From Branchiostoma floridae (lineage: Eukaryota > Chordata > Leptocardii > Amphioxiformes > Branchiostomatidae): a DNA stretch of 64,000 bases. This document shows, piece by piece, positions 43,688-55,758 of this stretch (the stretch's first letter is position 1; each line of letters opens with the position of its first letter). The translations under genes were made by a program, and so were the position numbers. The DNA lies in NCBI RefSeq assembly GCF_000003815.2, contig NC_049980.1, positions 31,903,779-31,967,778 of the forward strand, in the 5' to 3' direction. The notes beneath the pieces are model-generated. The model was not told the origin of the DNA, searched no databases, and saw nothing but the letters and a program-made list of their open reading frames with translations.

Positions 43688-44730
43688 TTACCTCCATGAA
43701 ATGTCATGGAGGTTATATTTTACCCTGCGTTTGTGTGTCTGTCTGTGTGTTTGTGTGTGTGTGTGTGTGTAAACAAGATAACTCAAGAACGGCTGGGTGG
43801 ATTGCTTTCATACTTGGTGTGTTGGTAGTGTGTGATGAAAGCTGGAAATGATTAGATTTTGGGCCCTCTAGCGGCTCCCCTTGGTACTGCAGCGCAACTT
43901 CCGGTTTTGCTATCTCGGTGTTCTGAACATGCTGTGGTCACGATTTTTGAGTGTTAGATAGCTCTTGTGCTCAGGAAGAAATGACATAAGTTTTGGCCCC
44001 CTAGCGTCTAGTTTTGGGATAGCAGGGGCGTTTTTGTCAAAAACTTCTGAAGAGGATAACTCGAGAAGGGAACAATGGATTTTCATGATTTTTGGTATGT
44101 AGGTACCTTAGACAATGTTGTACACGATAAAATACTAATTATGCAAAATAGGAGTAAATTTGCATAATTAATGAGAATATTCTATAATAGCAGTTTTTTC
44201 AATGTATCTCTTGTTTCAGACATGCTATGGTCTTGACATTTACGTGGTTGATAGCTTTTAGTGCCATGACATATTGGGGCAAGTTTCAGCCCCCTAACAT
44301 TTAATTGTGGAACTGCAGGGGCATTTTTGTCAAGACACTTCAAAGAGGATAACTGCAGAAAGGAACGACGGATTGGCATCATTTTAGGCATGCAGGTAGC
44401 TTGGGCAAAGATGTTCATAATGATATGCATGTTATGCAAATGAGGACTTAATTTGCATAATCAATGAGGAATTTGTATAAGTCAATTGTTATCCATAACT
44501 CCACTTCAATAAATGCAATACATGTAATTTATGTCTGTTGGAACATGAACACGGGAAAGATTTAGATCACGACGTAGTTTGCATAATTAATGTGACATGT
44601 TACATAACCTTTCTGAATTTTTTTCCAGCATGTGATGTGGCAAGAAATAATGAATCCAAATAATTAAGTATATCATTCACAATGTATGTGATGAGGCAAA
44701 ATTACTTGACAAAGGTATGATCTCGAGGAA
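43688..44730 (+). repeat. Dispersed ATGCAAAT-rich repeat, copy (near full length)
   Basis: Starts TTACCTCCATGAAATGTCATGGAGG (itself a hairpin), has a GT run, GGATTGCTTTCATACTTGG, CCCTCTAGCGGC, ACTGCAGCGCAACTTC, several paired TATGCAAA/TTTGCATAATTAATGAG sites, and ends near ACAAAGGTATGATCTCGAGG. Confidence 0.55.
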
Positions 44731-45602
44731 ATAATGCGATATGAACAATCAGGAAAATTCTTCTGCTCCGAAAATCTGGTGTACAGTGTATATGTAAGGA
44801 AGCTTTATGGAATTCCAGAGGTCACTGAGGTCAATTCTCAACTCGGCAAGCGCCGGCAGCTGGCATATCCCAACGGCAGGACATCAACTTCCTGTTCTAG
44901 TACAGGAGGTCACAGGAGGTCGTGTAGCATCTGGGAGATGACCTTTCAGGTCAGATAACATACACTGTTACAACTGCGTACTGCAGGAAAATTCTCTGGC
45001 TTTAAATACGATTTTGATGCCTTTTCTTCTTGGAGTTTGTTGCAATCTTTGAATGTCAAGGGTGGTCCTTTTTCGCGCAGGAGTTTATTTGGACTGAAGA
45101 TAAGACCAGCTGGTAAGTACAAAGTGTTTAAAACTATCTACTTGTCAACCCTTTGAGTCGAGCCTGAACTGTCACTCTGAAATATATGAGTACTCCACTA
45201 GATACATATGAAGGTTTCTAAGTGACAAAGTTAGGTGATACTGCTGATAATATTGCATAGATATTGCCCTGTGGATAAAGTTTTGATAGGTGATGTCTTA
45301 TGTCTTGTGGGCCAAGCGTGATATTAGATATTATACAACAATCTGTATGTATTCAACATTACGCTCAGTGTATTGAGAAAAAGATCCATACCCTTCCATT
45401 CATAGAAGTTAAAGCACATATGACGTTTTTGTCAGTAGAGTTTATATTCTAAGGGCTGATCGCTCGTATTCAATGTATTTACCACAGTGATGCCAAATTA
45501 ATGCCGTCAGATAAGTTATTTAGATTTTTTTGTTTACAATTTTCTACACCAATTTTCCCTGTGAAGAACCGGCATGGAACATTTATTTGTGACTCTTAAT
45601 TA

Positions 45603-46450
45603 TTACCTTCGCCAAGAGGGTTACATTTTGGGTAGCGTTTGTATCTATCTATCTAATAGTATGATTGTAGAATACCAGCATAACTCAAGAACGCCTGGAT
45701 GGATTGTATTGATATTCGGTATGTTGGTAGGTCTTGATGAGACTTGAAAACGATTAGATTTTTGGGCCCCCTAGCGACCTGTTACGGGACTGCAGCGGAA
45801 CTTCCGGATTTGATATGTCGAGTTCTGGGCATGCTGTGGCTTTGATATTTTAGTGGTAGACAAGACTTAATAAGACAGCTCTTGATGCCGTGAGTATTGT
45901 GGTATAGGTTTGGGCTCCCTAACGGCTTGTTTGGAATTGCAGGGCAGGTTTAGTGTCAGACTTTGAAATGGAATAAACCAAGAAGGGGTTGACGTATTGA
46001 CATGATTTTTAGTAAGTAGATAGCTTAATTGATGCCTCATATGATCGCATATCAATTATGCAAACGAAATCTAATTTGCATAGTTAATTAGAAAATTGTC
46101 TAAACATGCTCAGTTCAATTATAGGACCATTGCAACATGTGACATTTGTAACTGAGAAATAGAACAATAATGATAGATATATATTATGCAGAATGAAGAC
46201 CTAATTTGCATAATTAATGAGAAAATGCTATAATTTCATTGTGGTAAATGCTGGGAACTTCTTACTTCTTGAAATTTATGTACAGGTGAACATCATTGAA
46301 CATGTATTTTGCAAACGAGGTACTAATTTGCATAACTTATCAGAAAATGCGATAAAAAGCCTTCTTTCTTAACATAGATTACGCACGTCTGTTGTTTGGT
46401 GGAGGAGATGATCAAGTTACATAATTTATGTAAATGAGAACCAATGAACA
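45603..46450 (+). repeat. Dispersed ATGCAAAT-rich repeat, 3'-truncated
   Basis: Very similar to the copy at 4629-5580 (TTACCTTCGCCAAGAGGG start, octamer pairs at ~46060, 46190, 46320), but lost its 3' end ~300 bp before the Helitron coding region. Confidence 0.6.
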
Positions 46451-46762
46451 CATGCTTTTACTGACTTCAATCTAATCTCTGTTTTACTGTGTAGGCTTGA
46501 ATATAAAGAAGGAGGGGGCATTTGTAGATATCTGTGCAACAATAGTTACCTGAACAAGATTTCTTTGAAGAACTATGGATATCACCACGGAAAGCATCTG
46601 CCTTGTCCCACGCAAATCTGATTTATTGCAGTTGTGAGCCGGACTTGTGACCTTTAACACCAACACCCGAAACATTAGACTACAACAGTGCTAAGTCCCA
46701 GCAGTCAGCAGAGGTACTGAAATCAGTTACCCCGTATAGAAAGGAAATATACCATAAATATC

Positions 46763-49059
46763 ATGGCTCGAAGCAAACGCAAAAGTGTGGAGCAAAGAAG
46801 AAAATTAATTGCGCAGTACAATAGCAGGCAAAGAGAAGGAGAGACACCAAATACTGCTGCGAAACGTCGTGAATCAAATAGGGTCGGCATGAAGCGACAC
46901 AGAGCACAGGAGTCAGAAGAGACTACAGAAAAACGTCGTGCGTCAAATAGGGTCGGCATGAAGCAACACAGAGCACAGGAGTCAGAAGAGACTACAGAAA
47001 AACGCCGTGCATCAAGTAGGGTCGGCATGAAGCGACACAGAGCACAGGAGTCAGAAGAGACTACAGAAAAACGTCGTGCATCAAATAGGGTCGGCATGAA
47101 GCGACACAGAGCACAGGAGTCAGAAGAGTCTACAGCAAAACGACGGGCAGCAGATAAGAGTCATAAAAAACGACACAGAGCACAGGAGTCAGAAGAGTCT
47201 ACAGCAAAACGACGGGCAGCAGATAAGAGTCATAAAAAACGACACAGAGCACAGGAGTCAGCAGCGACTACAGCAAAACGACAAGCATTAAATAGGGTTG
47301 GAATGAAGCGACAAAGAGAACAGGAGACAGCAGAGACTACTGCGAAACGCCGTAAAACTGCAAGGACAATTATGAACAGATGCAGAAGAAAAAAACAAAG
47401 CGAAGAAGCGACGATTGATAAGTGCGCTTCAACTTTCTTATCTAAAATTGCCGAGGGACCAATATATGCTTGTATCTCCTGTTGTCGGCTGCTCTATAGA
47501 TCAACTGTTAGAGAGCTCAAGGTTGAGAATTACACAACAAATGAAGATACAGAGAAAATAGTAAACTGCACAACTGGTACCCAAGTTCATGGTAAATATT
47601 GGGTATGTATGACCTGNNNNNNNNNNNNNNNNNNNNNNNNNNNNNNNNNNNNNNNNNNNNNNNNNNNNNNNNNNNNNNNNNNNNNNNNNNNNNNNNNNNN
47701 NNNNNNNNNNNNNNNNNNNNNNNNNNNNNNNNNNNNNNNNNNNNNNNNNNNNNNNNNNNNNNNNNNNNNNNNNNNNNNNNNNNNNNNNNNNNNNNNNNNN
47801 NNNNNNNNNNNNNNNNNNNNNNNNNNNNNNNNNNNNNNNNNNNNNNNNNNNNNNNNNNNNNNNNNNNNNNNNNNNNNNNNNNNNNNNNNNNNNNNNNNNN
47901 NNNNNNNNNNNNNNNNNNNNNNNNNNNNNNNNNNNNNNNNNNNNNNNNNNNNNNNNNNNNNNNNNNNNNNNNNNNNNNNNNNNNNNNNNNNNNNNNNNNN
48001 NNNNNNNNNNNNNNNNNNNNNNNNNNNNNNNNNNNNNNNNNNNNNNNNNNNNNNNNNNNNNNNNNNNNNNNNNNNNNNNNNNNNNNNNNNNNNNNNNNNN
48101 NNNNNNNNNNNNNNNNNNNNNNNNNNNNNNNNNNNNNNNNNNNNNNNNNNNNNNNNNNNNNNNNNNNNNNNNNNNNNNNNNNNNNNNNNNNNNNNNNNNN
48201 NNNNNNNNNNNNNNNNNNNNNNNNNNNNNNNNNNNNNNCTTCCGTACGACACCATGCTACAAGATGAGCGCGTAGCTGACGGGGAGTGCACATATTCTGT
48301 GGCGCCTGGAGAACACCAAAAACCATGCGCATTTCTCACTGATCAAAAGTTCGAAGAGATGGCAAACCCGTCAAAATACCCATTTGGTCGTGGTGGTTTA
48401 CTCCAGGAGCGAAGTACAAATATCACACCTCGAAAATACTTCAATAAAAGACTTCTGCACCAGGATGGAAGATTTGCAAGGGATATAGAGTACTTATTGA
48501 CCGCCCAGTATACAGTAGAAGCAAAACAAGTCAGAGACTCTATTCAGATTTCTATGCGGCAAACTCGAGGTCATACCTTCCAAAATAAGACAATAAATGC
48601 TGGTCTGATGAAGAATACAGACAATGTTCAAGCTATGCTCCGAACGGACATGGCATTCAAATTCATGAGGAATATCCGGGGATCACCAGCTTACTGGAAC
48701 ACTGTTTTACTGGACTTACTGGCCATGGTCAGACAGCTCGGCATACCAACCTGGTTCCTTACCCTGTCAGCTGCAGACATGCAGTGGCCAGAAGTTATTC
48801 AGAGCATCGCTCATCAGTACGGAAAGACACTGACTGCTGAAGACATTAAGAACATGCCATGGGAAGAGAAGTGTAGTTGGCTACGATACAATCCGGTAAC
48901 AGCAGCTCGCCAGTTCAATCATCGACTGAATGTGTTTTTCAAGGAGTTCATCGGAGGCAAGGCCAACCCTATCGGCGAACTCCAGGACTTCATGATTCGT
49001 ATAGAATTTCAAGCCAGAGGATCCCCCCACGCCCATACCATTCTTTGGATGAAAATGCT
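46763..49059 (+). pseudogene. Helitron ORF part 1: basic repeats and Rep domain up to HUH motif
   Basis: Start MARSKRKSVEQRRK. Residues ~30-205 are ~8 imperfect 23-residue repeats (69 bp; RVGMKRHRAQESEETTEKRR), probably DNA binding. YACISCCRLLYRSTV follows, then Ns (47617-48238). After the gap: NPSKYPFGRGGLLQERS, TRGHTFQNKTINAGL, GSPAYWNTVLLDLLAMVRQL, GIPTWFLTLSAADMQWPEVI, and the HUH motif RGSPHAHTILWMK. The frame then changes: the next residues expected (NAPKLNV...) continue in another frame. Typical of Helitron_like_N. Confidence 0.8.
47617..48238. other. Assembly gap (Ns)
   Basis: 622 Ns inside the Helitron Rep region. Confidence 1.
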
Positions 49060-49104
49060 CCAAAACTAAATGTAAACAGCGACAAGGACATCATCGCCCT
49101 TCAT

Positions 49105-50136
49105 CAACAAACATCAAACATGTGCAATTCCGGATGAAGAACAAAGTGACCTCAGGAACTTGGTCCTCTCTTTACAAAGACACGTCCATTCAGCTACGTG
49201 CCGAAAAGGAGGGGGATGTAGATTCAAATTCCCCCACCAGCCTAGCAAAGAGACAGTGATTGCCCGGCCTGATCAAGAAGAACTGATCGATGTTCAAAAG
49301 AAGCAGAAGGAGGTGCTCAGCAAAGTAAGATCAGTCATGGATGACAAAAACATTCCTGAAGACATTTCCTTGCAGAATTTGTTACAGAAAGCTGATGTCT
49401 CCCCAGATGCATATGAACAAGCATTAAAAGTTGCAAAATCAGAAAAAATCATCCTACAACGTCATCCATCAGAAAGAAACATCAATCAATATAATCCTAA
49501 AATTTTGACAACTTGGCGGGCTAACATGGATCTTCAGTTTATTTTGGACCCGTATTCTTGTATCATGTACATCACGAGTTACATGCTAAAGAGCGAACGA
49601 GCCATGAGTGAGTTGTTGAGGAAAGTAGCAGAGGAAAGCAGAGGTGAGGACTTGAAAGCTAAACTGACAAAGGTTGGTTCAGCATTCCTGAACAACAGAG
49701 AACTGAGTGCACAGGAAGCTGCTTGGAAGCAGACTTCCCTACCTTTACATAGAGCAAGCAGAGCAAGAGTGTTTGTCAACACTGCTCCAAAAGAGAAAAG
49801 GGTGTCAATGCTCAAGCCTCAGAGTGTCCTGCAAGACATGGCCGATGAGGATGACAACATTTTCTGCACATCCCTCACTGACAGATACGAGTCCAGACCA
49901 GATATCCTAAAGGACATGTCTCTCATAGAGTTCGCAGCTACATATAAAACTGGTGGCCAGGATGTACCTGATGAAGTCTTCGACCACATCCCAGACGTCC
50001 GCCACAGCTGCGATGACCAAGATGCTACCTGCAGCGGAGAGACAGATGAAGAGGACGACAAACGGTATCCACCTGTCATCTCCTTGCTGAACGACATGGG
50101 CCAGATGAGGAAGCGCAAGCGGCACTGCATTGTCAG
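49105..50136 (+). pseudogene. Helitron ORF part 2: Rep domain with catalytic tyrosines
   Basis: From FINKHQTCAIPDEEQ onward: RHVHSATCRKGGGCRFKFPH (zinc-like CxxxxxCRF), NQYNPKILTTWRANMDLQFI, DPYSCIMYITSYMLKSERAM. The YITSY pair is the Y2 position of Helitron Rep proteins. Ends at CATTGTCAG|GCATGT, joining FHKEKTDGEERYRNLLMLYY after a 105-bp intron (50137-50241) with a GC-AG boundary; the acceptor is TTTGCAG|A. Confidence 0.75.
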
Positions 50137-50241
50137 GCATGTATAGCTTTGCACATTGATCCAGTTTTAGGCGTTTCATATCTATGTTACTTTGATAAAA
50201 CGTACATATCAATTTCTTAACATTATGCTTATCATTTGCAG

Positions 50242-52285
50242 ATTCCACAAAGAGAAAACTGACGGCGAAGAACGATACAGGAACCTCCTAATGTTGTACT
50301 ATCCGTGGCGACACGAAGACGTTGATCTTAAAGCCGGATTCTCATCGTTCAAAGACCACTACGATAGTGTAAAGGACACTGTTCACGTCAATGAAGCCAA
50401 GTTCAGTGTACATGCAGAAGTAATCGAAGAAGCCTATGAAAATTTGCAACGCAATGGCCCTCCAGAGGACGTATGGGACAGTGTTGCACCAAATGTGNNN
50501 NNNNNNNNNNNNNNNNNNNNNNNNNNNNNNNNNNNNNNNNNNNNNNNNNNNNNNNNNNNNNNNNNNNNNNNNNNNNNNNNNNNNNNNNNNNNNNNNNACT
50601 ACACAGAATGACTTACTGAGGAGAACGACGCGACAACATAGACTTGGCACCACACAGGAACACCAATGATCATTCTGAGCTTTATAGGCGGTTCTCCACA
50701 GACTTGAATACAACATCACTAACATCATCCACATATAGAAGCATGATGCGATCTTTGAATGCTGCACAAATGGAAGTTGTCCGCGTCCACCGGAAGTGGT
50801 GTAAAGATTCAATATACGCACTGCAACATGACCAACCGGTACCGCAGTACACTCTCTTTCTAAGCGGCCCCGGCGGTGTTGGGAAGAGCCATGTCATCAA
50901 GATAATACACCACGAAACCATAAGGCTTCTGCAACGGTTGTCCGGACATTACGATCCCGACGAACTCTCTGTTCTGATCACGGCATTCACCGGAACAGCA
51001 GCATTCAACATCAATGGGATGACTTTACACTCGGCTCTCGGGTTTGGTGGTGGTCCGAAGAAGAGCAACGAATACAAGCCTGTTGGTAGTGAGAAGTTAC
51101 ATAATCTCCGCTTACGCCTTGGAAAATTGAAACTTCTGATCATAGATGAATGTTCGATGTTAGGTTCAGATCACCTTTATCACACCCATCGTCGCCTGGA
51201 GGATATTTGTGGCACCTGTGACCCTGATTCAAGGTTTGGAGGCGTCAGCATTCTGGCCGTGGGCGACCTCTTCCAGCTGCAACCCGTGGGACAAAGGCAT
51301 GTGTTCGACCTGCCTACTGACAGGTGAGCTACCATCATCTGGTTGATCATATCCACTTAGCATTGTTCATATGCCACTTACCCTATGTGTGCATGTATTT
51401 TCGTGTGCACAGAAATTTCGAATGTGATCCTTATTTCATTGTCATTTCTTTTCTACATCTATCCGCAGTTATGCCAAATTACACGGATCACTATGGGAGG
51501 AGAACTTCACCATGATGGAACTGACAGAATGTGTGCGGCAAAGAGAAGACCAAGACTTTGCACAACTCTTACTTAGAATGAGAACAGCTGAATGTACGGA
51601 AGACGACATCACCGTGTTAAAGTCGAGGATCATCTCAAAAACAGATCCTCATTACCCATCAGAAGTTCTACATGTTTTCAAAACCAACAGGGAAGTTGAT
51701 GACCACAACAAAGACCATCTACAGAAACTTTCGACGCAGCATTTTCATATTCAGGCCATTGACACAAAGAAAGACATATACACAGGCCTCGTAGATGTTG
51801 GTTCATACAAGACGTCGAACGATAGAGGTTTAAAAGAAACTGTATCGCTAGCTGTAGGTGCCAGGGTCATGGTGACCGTCAACATCGATGTCTCTGATGG
51901 ATTGGTTAATGGTGCCTTGGGGAAAGTAGTTGGCATTGACAATACACAAAATGACGTCCATACTGTGTTAGTTACATTTGACAGTGATCGTGTTGGTAGA
52001 CAGGCGATGGCAGACAGTCAGTACAAAGACAGCTACCCAGGCGCAGTGCCCATTAAGAGACAAACCCTTCCAATTTTGACTGGCAGTAAACAATCGGTTC
52101 AAGCGCAACGTGCACAATTTCCACTGACCTTGGCATGGGGCTGTACCATTCACAGAGTACAGGGCAAAACACTTGACAGAATTGTTGTTTCAATGGACGA
52201 CAAGAGCAACTTCAGTGACAGGTCATTGTCATGTTGCCATGAGCCGCGTCACGACCTTGACTGGTCTGTACCTTCTAGGTATTGA
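50242..52285 (+). pseudogene. Helitron ORF part 3: PIF1-type helicase
   Basis: After FHKEKTDGEERYRN...PWRHEDVDL and a 100-N gap (50498-50597), helicase motifs follow in order: I TLFLSGPGGVGKSHVI, Ia TAFTGTAAFNINGMTLHSAL, II LLIIDECSML, III ILAVGDLFQLQPV, IV AVGARVMVTVNIDVSDGLVN, V TLAWGCTIHRVQGKTLD. A 145-bp intron (51324-51468, GACAG|GTGAGC..CCGCAG|TT) joins motif III to SYAKLHGSLWEENFTMMELT. Motif VI is present only in a shifted frame (HVAMSRVTTLTGLYLLGID, ending at a TAG where Lys is usual). So the helicase is broken at its end. Confidence 0.8.
50498..50597. other. Assembly gap (100 Ns, probably unknown size)
   Basis: Exactly 100 Ns inside the Helitron between the Rep and helicase parts. 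Confidence 1.
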
Positions 52286-52316
52286 TCGCTAGTCAATTAG
52301 ATGTCAACCTGACAGA

Positions 52317-53031
52317 GTGCAGGAAATGAACCGTCTTCGCCAAAAACTTTCACCCAAGGTACCGCTGCCCTTTGTTACTACAATGTCCGGTATGCAAATC
52401 CGACTGCTAAACATCCGTTCGTACCTTGAGCATTTAGATGACTTAAAACTTGACAAATCAGTTCCTCAGGCAGATAGATGTATTGTGCTTTGTCGAGACA
52501 TTTTTAAAAGGACAGGAACCGATTGACCTTGTATTACCAGAGGCCCAATCTTTCAGAGCTGACAGGGTTGGAAGGCTAGGAGGTGGAGTAATGACTGTTG
52601 CTACACAAGCAGTCTGCCCCGCAGAACTTGCAGTCACGGCTAGTGAACTTGAGTGCACAGCCATTACTGTCACAAAATCAGCCACCAAAGTCAACATTGT
52701 CACCATCTACAGACCCCCATGCTTCCCACCTGCCATCTTCATGGAAAGGCTGCAAAATATGCTACCTTTACTCCAAAATCCCACAATCATTCTTGGGGAT
52801 TTCAATTTTGACCTCCTAAAATATCCAGACCACGACATCCTGACAGTCATGAAGCAGTTCGGCTTCAAGCAACAAGTTCAAACTCCAACCACTGACCAGG
52901 GTAGTCTTTTGGATCATGTTTATATCAATTCAAATTGCAGCGCACAGGTTAACATTGTAGACACATACTACTCAGACCACGACATGGTCTGTATTTCCTT
53001 AACCCTTGATCATGTTGATGATACACCCTAA
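52317..53031 (+). pseudogene. Helitron ORF part 4: AP-endonuclease-like (EEP) domain
   Basis: QEMNRLRQKLSPKVPLPF links to the domain start IRLLNIRSYLEHLDDLK; the frame then shifts near 52470 and continues DVLCFVETFLKGQEPIDLVL, GRLGGGVMTVATQA, VNIVTIYRPPCFPP, PTIILGDFNFDLLKYPDH, GSLLDHVYINSNC, YYSDHDMVCISLTLD. The YRPP, GDFN, LDHVY and SDHD motifs are the catalytic signature of exonuclease-endonuclease-phosphatase domains, as in LINE endonucleases. The catalytic Asp/Asn/His residues are intact in the main frame. Confidence 0.8.
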
Positions 53032-53394
53032 GTTGCATGAAGGCTAAACTTCTTTGCGCAAAGAATCTTTAAAGTTTACTTTTCTGCACTATTAACAATG
53101 CATATTTGATACTCGTGTGTGCAAAAGTTTAGGTATGGTTTATATACAGAGGATATATAACGTTTATATGTACGAATATCATATCTACATATATGTATAT
53201 AGAAAGAGCGAGAGATACTTGTATATATTTGCTATGCAAATGAATAGATACATGTTTATATTTCCTTGCTGCTTCAAAGATGTACATACATACCGACATC
53301 AATAATGAGCACTGTTATATATATTTTGCATAATCAGTAAACATCTTACATCAATGTGTCGCAGGTGTTTGTTATGAATTCTGAAACATACTCT

Positions 53395-53975
53395 CTACCT
53401 TGTTTATGTATCTCTTGCCCGGACGTGATAGGGTCTTGACATTCAGGTGGTAGATAGCTTGCAGTGTCATGACAAAGTGGGGCAGGTTTCAGCCCCCTAA
53501 CATTTAATTTCGGAACTGCAGGGGCTTTTTTGTAAAGACACTCCAAAGAGGATAACTGCAGAAAGGATCGACGGATTGACATAATCTTCGGCATGCAGGT
53601 AGCTTGGGCAAAGATGTTCGTAATTATATGCATGTTATGCAAATGAGGACTTAATTTGCATTATTAATGAGGACATTGTATAATTCCATTGTTTGCAATA
53701 TAACTGGACTTCAATAAATGTAACACTTGTTAATCATGATAGGTGGAATATAAGCAGAAACCAAATATGGTAATGAGGAACTTATTTGCATAATTTATGT
53801 ACAAATTGCAAAACCTCTTTATGATTAATGATGGGAATTTTATTATTGTGACATGTGTACGTTAGTCAATGATGAACAACACCATGCATAAATTATGTTA
53901 ATGTTCATTCATTGCATAAAATTTACAAAAGCTTTAAATTTTCATGGAGGTATGAGGTCGCCGAACTCTAGTTAC
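53395..53975 (+). repeat. Dispersed ATGCAAAT-rich repeat, 5'-truncated
   Basis: Closely matches 44200-44560 (TTTCAGCCCCCTAACATTTAA, GAGGATAACTGCAGAAAGGA, TTATGCAAATGAGGACTTAA) and ends CATGGAGGTATGAGGTCGCC..GAACTCTAGTTAC. Confidence 0.6.
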
Positions 53976-54101
53976 CATGTAATTACGTTAATATTGATAC
54001 TATGAATGGAGTTATGTATCAAACACGTGTACTTATATCATTCTGAAACTGCATTTTGTGATTTATACCAATCAACTTCTAAAATGTCATGTAAACCCGT
54101 T

Positions 54102-54240
54102 TTTTTTTGGGGGGGGGGGGCAAAATCGCTAAAGGGGGGCGAGATCACTAGCCGGGGAGGGCGAGATCGCTAGTGATTTCGCCCCCCGGGGGGGTGGGGG
54201 GTGGGCGAGATCACGGGGGGGGGGGCGAGATCGCTGTCAC
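54102..54240. repeat. G-rich tract with 'GGCGAGATCRCTAG' units
   Basis: Runs of up to 11 G alternating with GCGAGATC(A/G)CTAG; one unit is inverted (CTAGTGATTTCGCCCCCC). Plus strand has strong G-quadruplex potential. Confidence 0.7.
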
Positions 54241-54404
54241 ACCGGGCCAATTTTAAATCCGACTTAACATGGACCCGGTGCCCTCCCGTACTCAATTTCA
54301 TCCCGGGACGCGCAGGGTATTCCACGGGGCCACGTAGGGGGCACGCCCGAAAGTGCAAAAAACATCCCGGGAACTACCCGACAGGGCCCCTTTTTCCAAT
54401 TGAA

Positions 54405-54945
54405 CCTAAGGCTTAGGTCACATTTCCAAACCGGGGCCCGGCCGGGATGTTTACAAAAACGACAAATTAAAACGTATACCTAGAAATATACACAACTTAT
54501 GCAATATTACATTGTTAAAAGTGGAAATATTCTGAATAAGGCAGTCTTTATAATATTGACTTCTAATGCACTATTTTAGCACATTTACATCATTATTCCA
54601 TAAATTGAGCCGTTATAACGGTGCGGGAACGAGTTGCACAAGGATTCCAGATCAAGTCCTTATTTTTTTGGGGTACAATAATTAGGAATATCCTCGTGCA
54701 ACTTGTCTTTGGGCCGTTTTTAACCTCTCAATGTATGAAATGATGATGTAAATGTGAGAATACAGTGCAGTAGATGTCAATATCATGCAGATTGCCTTAT
54801 TCAGAATATTTCCACTTTGACGCTGTAATATTGCTTAGGTTGCCTTTGATATTTTGTGTATTTCTAAGTCTTTTATATCGTTCTTTTCCTTCCCAAAAAC
54901 TGCACGGCCGGGCCCCGGTTGTGACCTAAACCTAAGCCTGAGTAG
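54405..54945. mobile_element. Large foldback element enclosing a MITE
   Basis: Outer arms: GGCTTAGGTCACATTTCCAA..CCGGGGCCCGGCCGGG against CGGCCGGGCCCCGGTTGTGACC..TAAGCC. Inner arms (54480-54620 and 54720-54850): GTGGAAATATTCTGAATAAG, CACATTTACATCATTATTCC and their inverse copies, ending TAATATTGCTTAGGTTGCC. The inner part is the same family as 40178-40556. Confidence 0.6.
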
Positions 54946-55441
54946 GCTCTGTGAGGGTCGCTTTTCTTGTTTCATGAAAATAACAAAATTCACCATAAAT
55001 TACACCCAAACATACAGAGTAGACACCAAACGTTGTACAATTGACCGAATTACCTACTGCACCCTGCAACTTACAACCCGAAAAACGACCCTGTCATATT
55101 GGACTACCCAACCTAAATGCTGTGACTTACTTATTTTCAAACAATATCTCCATTTTTCATGGAGGTAACAAAAAAATGTTTCACAAAATCAATGAAATAT
55201 GAGTACATGTAATGATTACTAATGTACGTTCCTTTATAATCCTTCCCTGGATACAACTTTGTTCTTTCCTCTGTTTACAAAAACAACTTCCTGCGCACTG
55301 ACTCTCCTGGTCAATTATACTATCCATGATCCCCTTTATAGGAAGGTATGATGTCTTTTTCCATATTATCTTTATTGTAGTAAAATTACACTTTGCTGGT
55401 ATCTAAAAAAAAAAAAACTGCTCTCATTTTCCTGAGAATCG

Positions 55442-55758
55442 TCATGTATTTTGAGTGTTTAGGAAGAAGTGCGCATCTCTGAGCGCCTCCTGCATGTCCT
55501 GGTACCCGGAGTACGCGCACGCCTCCTCCAGCCCTAGCCACTCAAACTTCTGATGCTCGTCTGACAACACCACGGGCGTGTCGCTGTTCTTCAGTTCCGC
55601 CAGCCAGTATATCACCGTCTTGGGCTTCCCCCTCACGTTGTATTCCAAGACCTTCTTGAAGTTGTCCACGATGTTGAGATGTTCTGTTGTCAGGCCGGCT
55701 TCTTCCTGCGTCTCTCGCAACGCAGTTTCGAGGTCTGACTCGCCGGGATCAACATGCC
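55442..55758 (-). CDS. NUDT2: NUDT2 exon 2: Ap4A hydrolase, Nudix box and C-terminus
   Basis: Asymmetrical bis(5'-nucleosyl)-tetraphosphatase; splits Ap4A to AMP and ATP. The exon starts after CCCTAG| with GG completing a Gly codon, and encodes the Nudix box GHVDPGESDLE, TALRETQEEAG (G-x5-E-x7-RE-x2-EE-x-G, all catalytic Glu present), then GKPKTVIYWLAELKNSDTPV, LSDEHQKFEWLGLEEACAYS and a TGA at 55444-55442. These blocks match vertebrate NUDT2 closely (KPKTVIYWLAE, EHQ..WLGLEEAC). With exon 1 it gives a 144-residue protein, against 147 in human, so the gene is complete and looks functional. Confidence 0.95.

Larger units (their letters stand above)
42430..46762. other. Intergenic region upstream of the polycystin gene, no gene seen
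   Basis: Contains the presumed polycystin promoter, a strong palindrome, a poly-C run (42934-42951), and two dispersed repeats (43688-44730, 45603-46450). Open frames here are short and without recognisable content. Confidence 0.6.
46763..53031 (+). mobile_element. Endonuclease-bearing Helitron (Helentron type), decayed
   Basis: Rolling-circle DNA transposon with, in order: an N-terminal basic repeat region, a Cys-containing segment, a gap, the Rep (HUH/Y2) domain, a second gap, a PIF1-type superfamily-1 helicase, and a C-terminal endonuclease/exonuclease/phosphatase domain. The last domain defines the Helentron branch of Helitrons by family knowledge. Coding order is collinear on the plus strand with two likely introns (50137-50241, 51324-51468). 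At least four disruptions are visible outside the gaps: two frame changes around 49050-49110, one near 52215, a stop at 52288-52290, and a frame change near 52470. Termini were not identified; canonical Helitron ends (TC...CTRR) are not expected for Helentrons. Sits between truncated copies of another repeat. Confidence 0.85.
53040..55441. other. Intergenic region, repeats only
   Basis: Holds a 5'-truncated dispersed repeat, a G-rich tandem tract and a large foldback element with a MITE inside. No gene seen. Confidence 0.6.

Noticed and set aside
44734-44958. 74-codon plus-strand frame
   Set aside because: Short, low-support frame after a repeat end; no homology recognised.
46763-53031. Possible host PIF1 helicase or LINE endonuclease gene
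   Set aside because: Rep, helicase and endonuclease are collinear as in Helentrons and the frames are broken, so it is one transposon.
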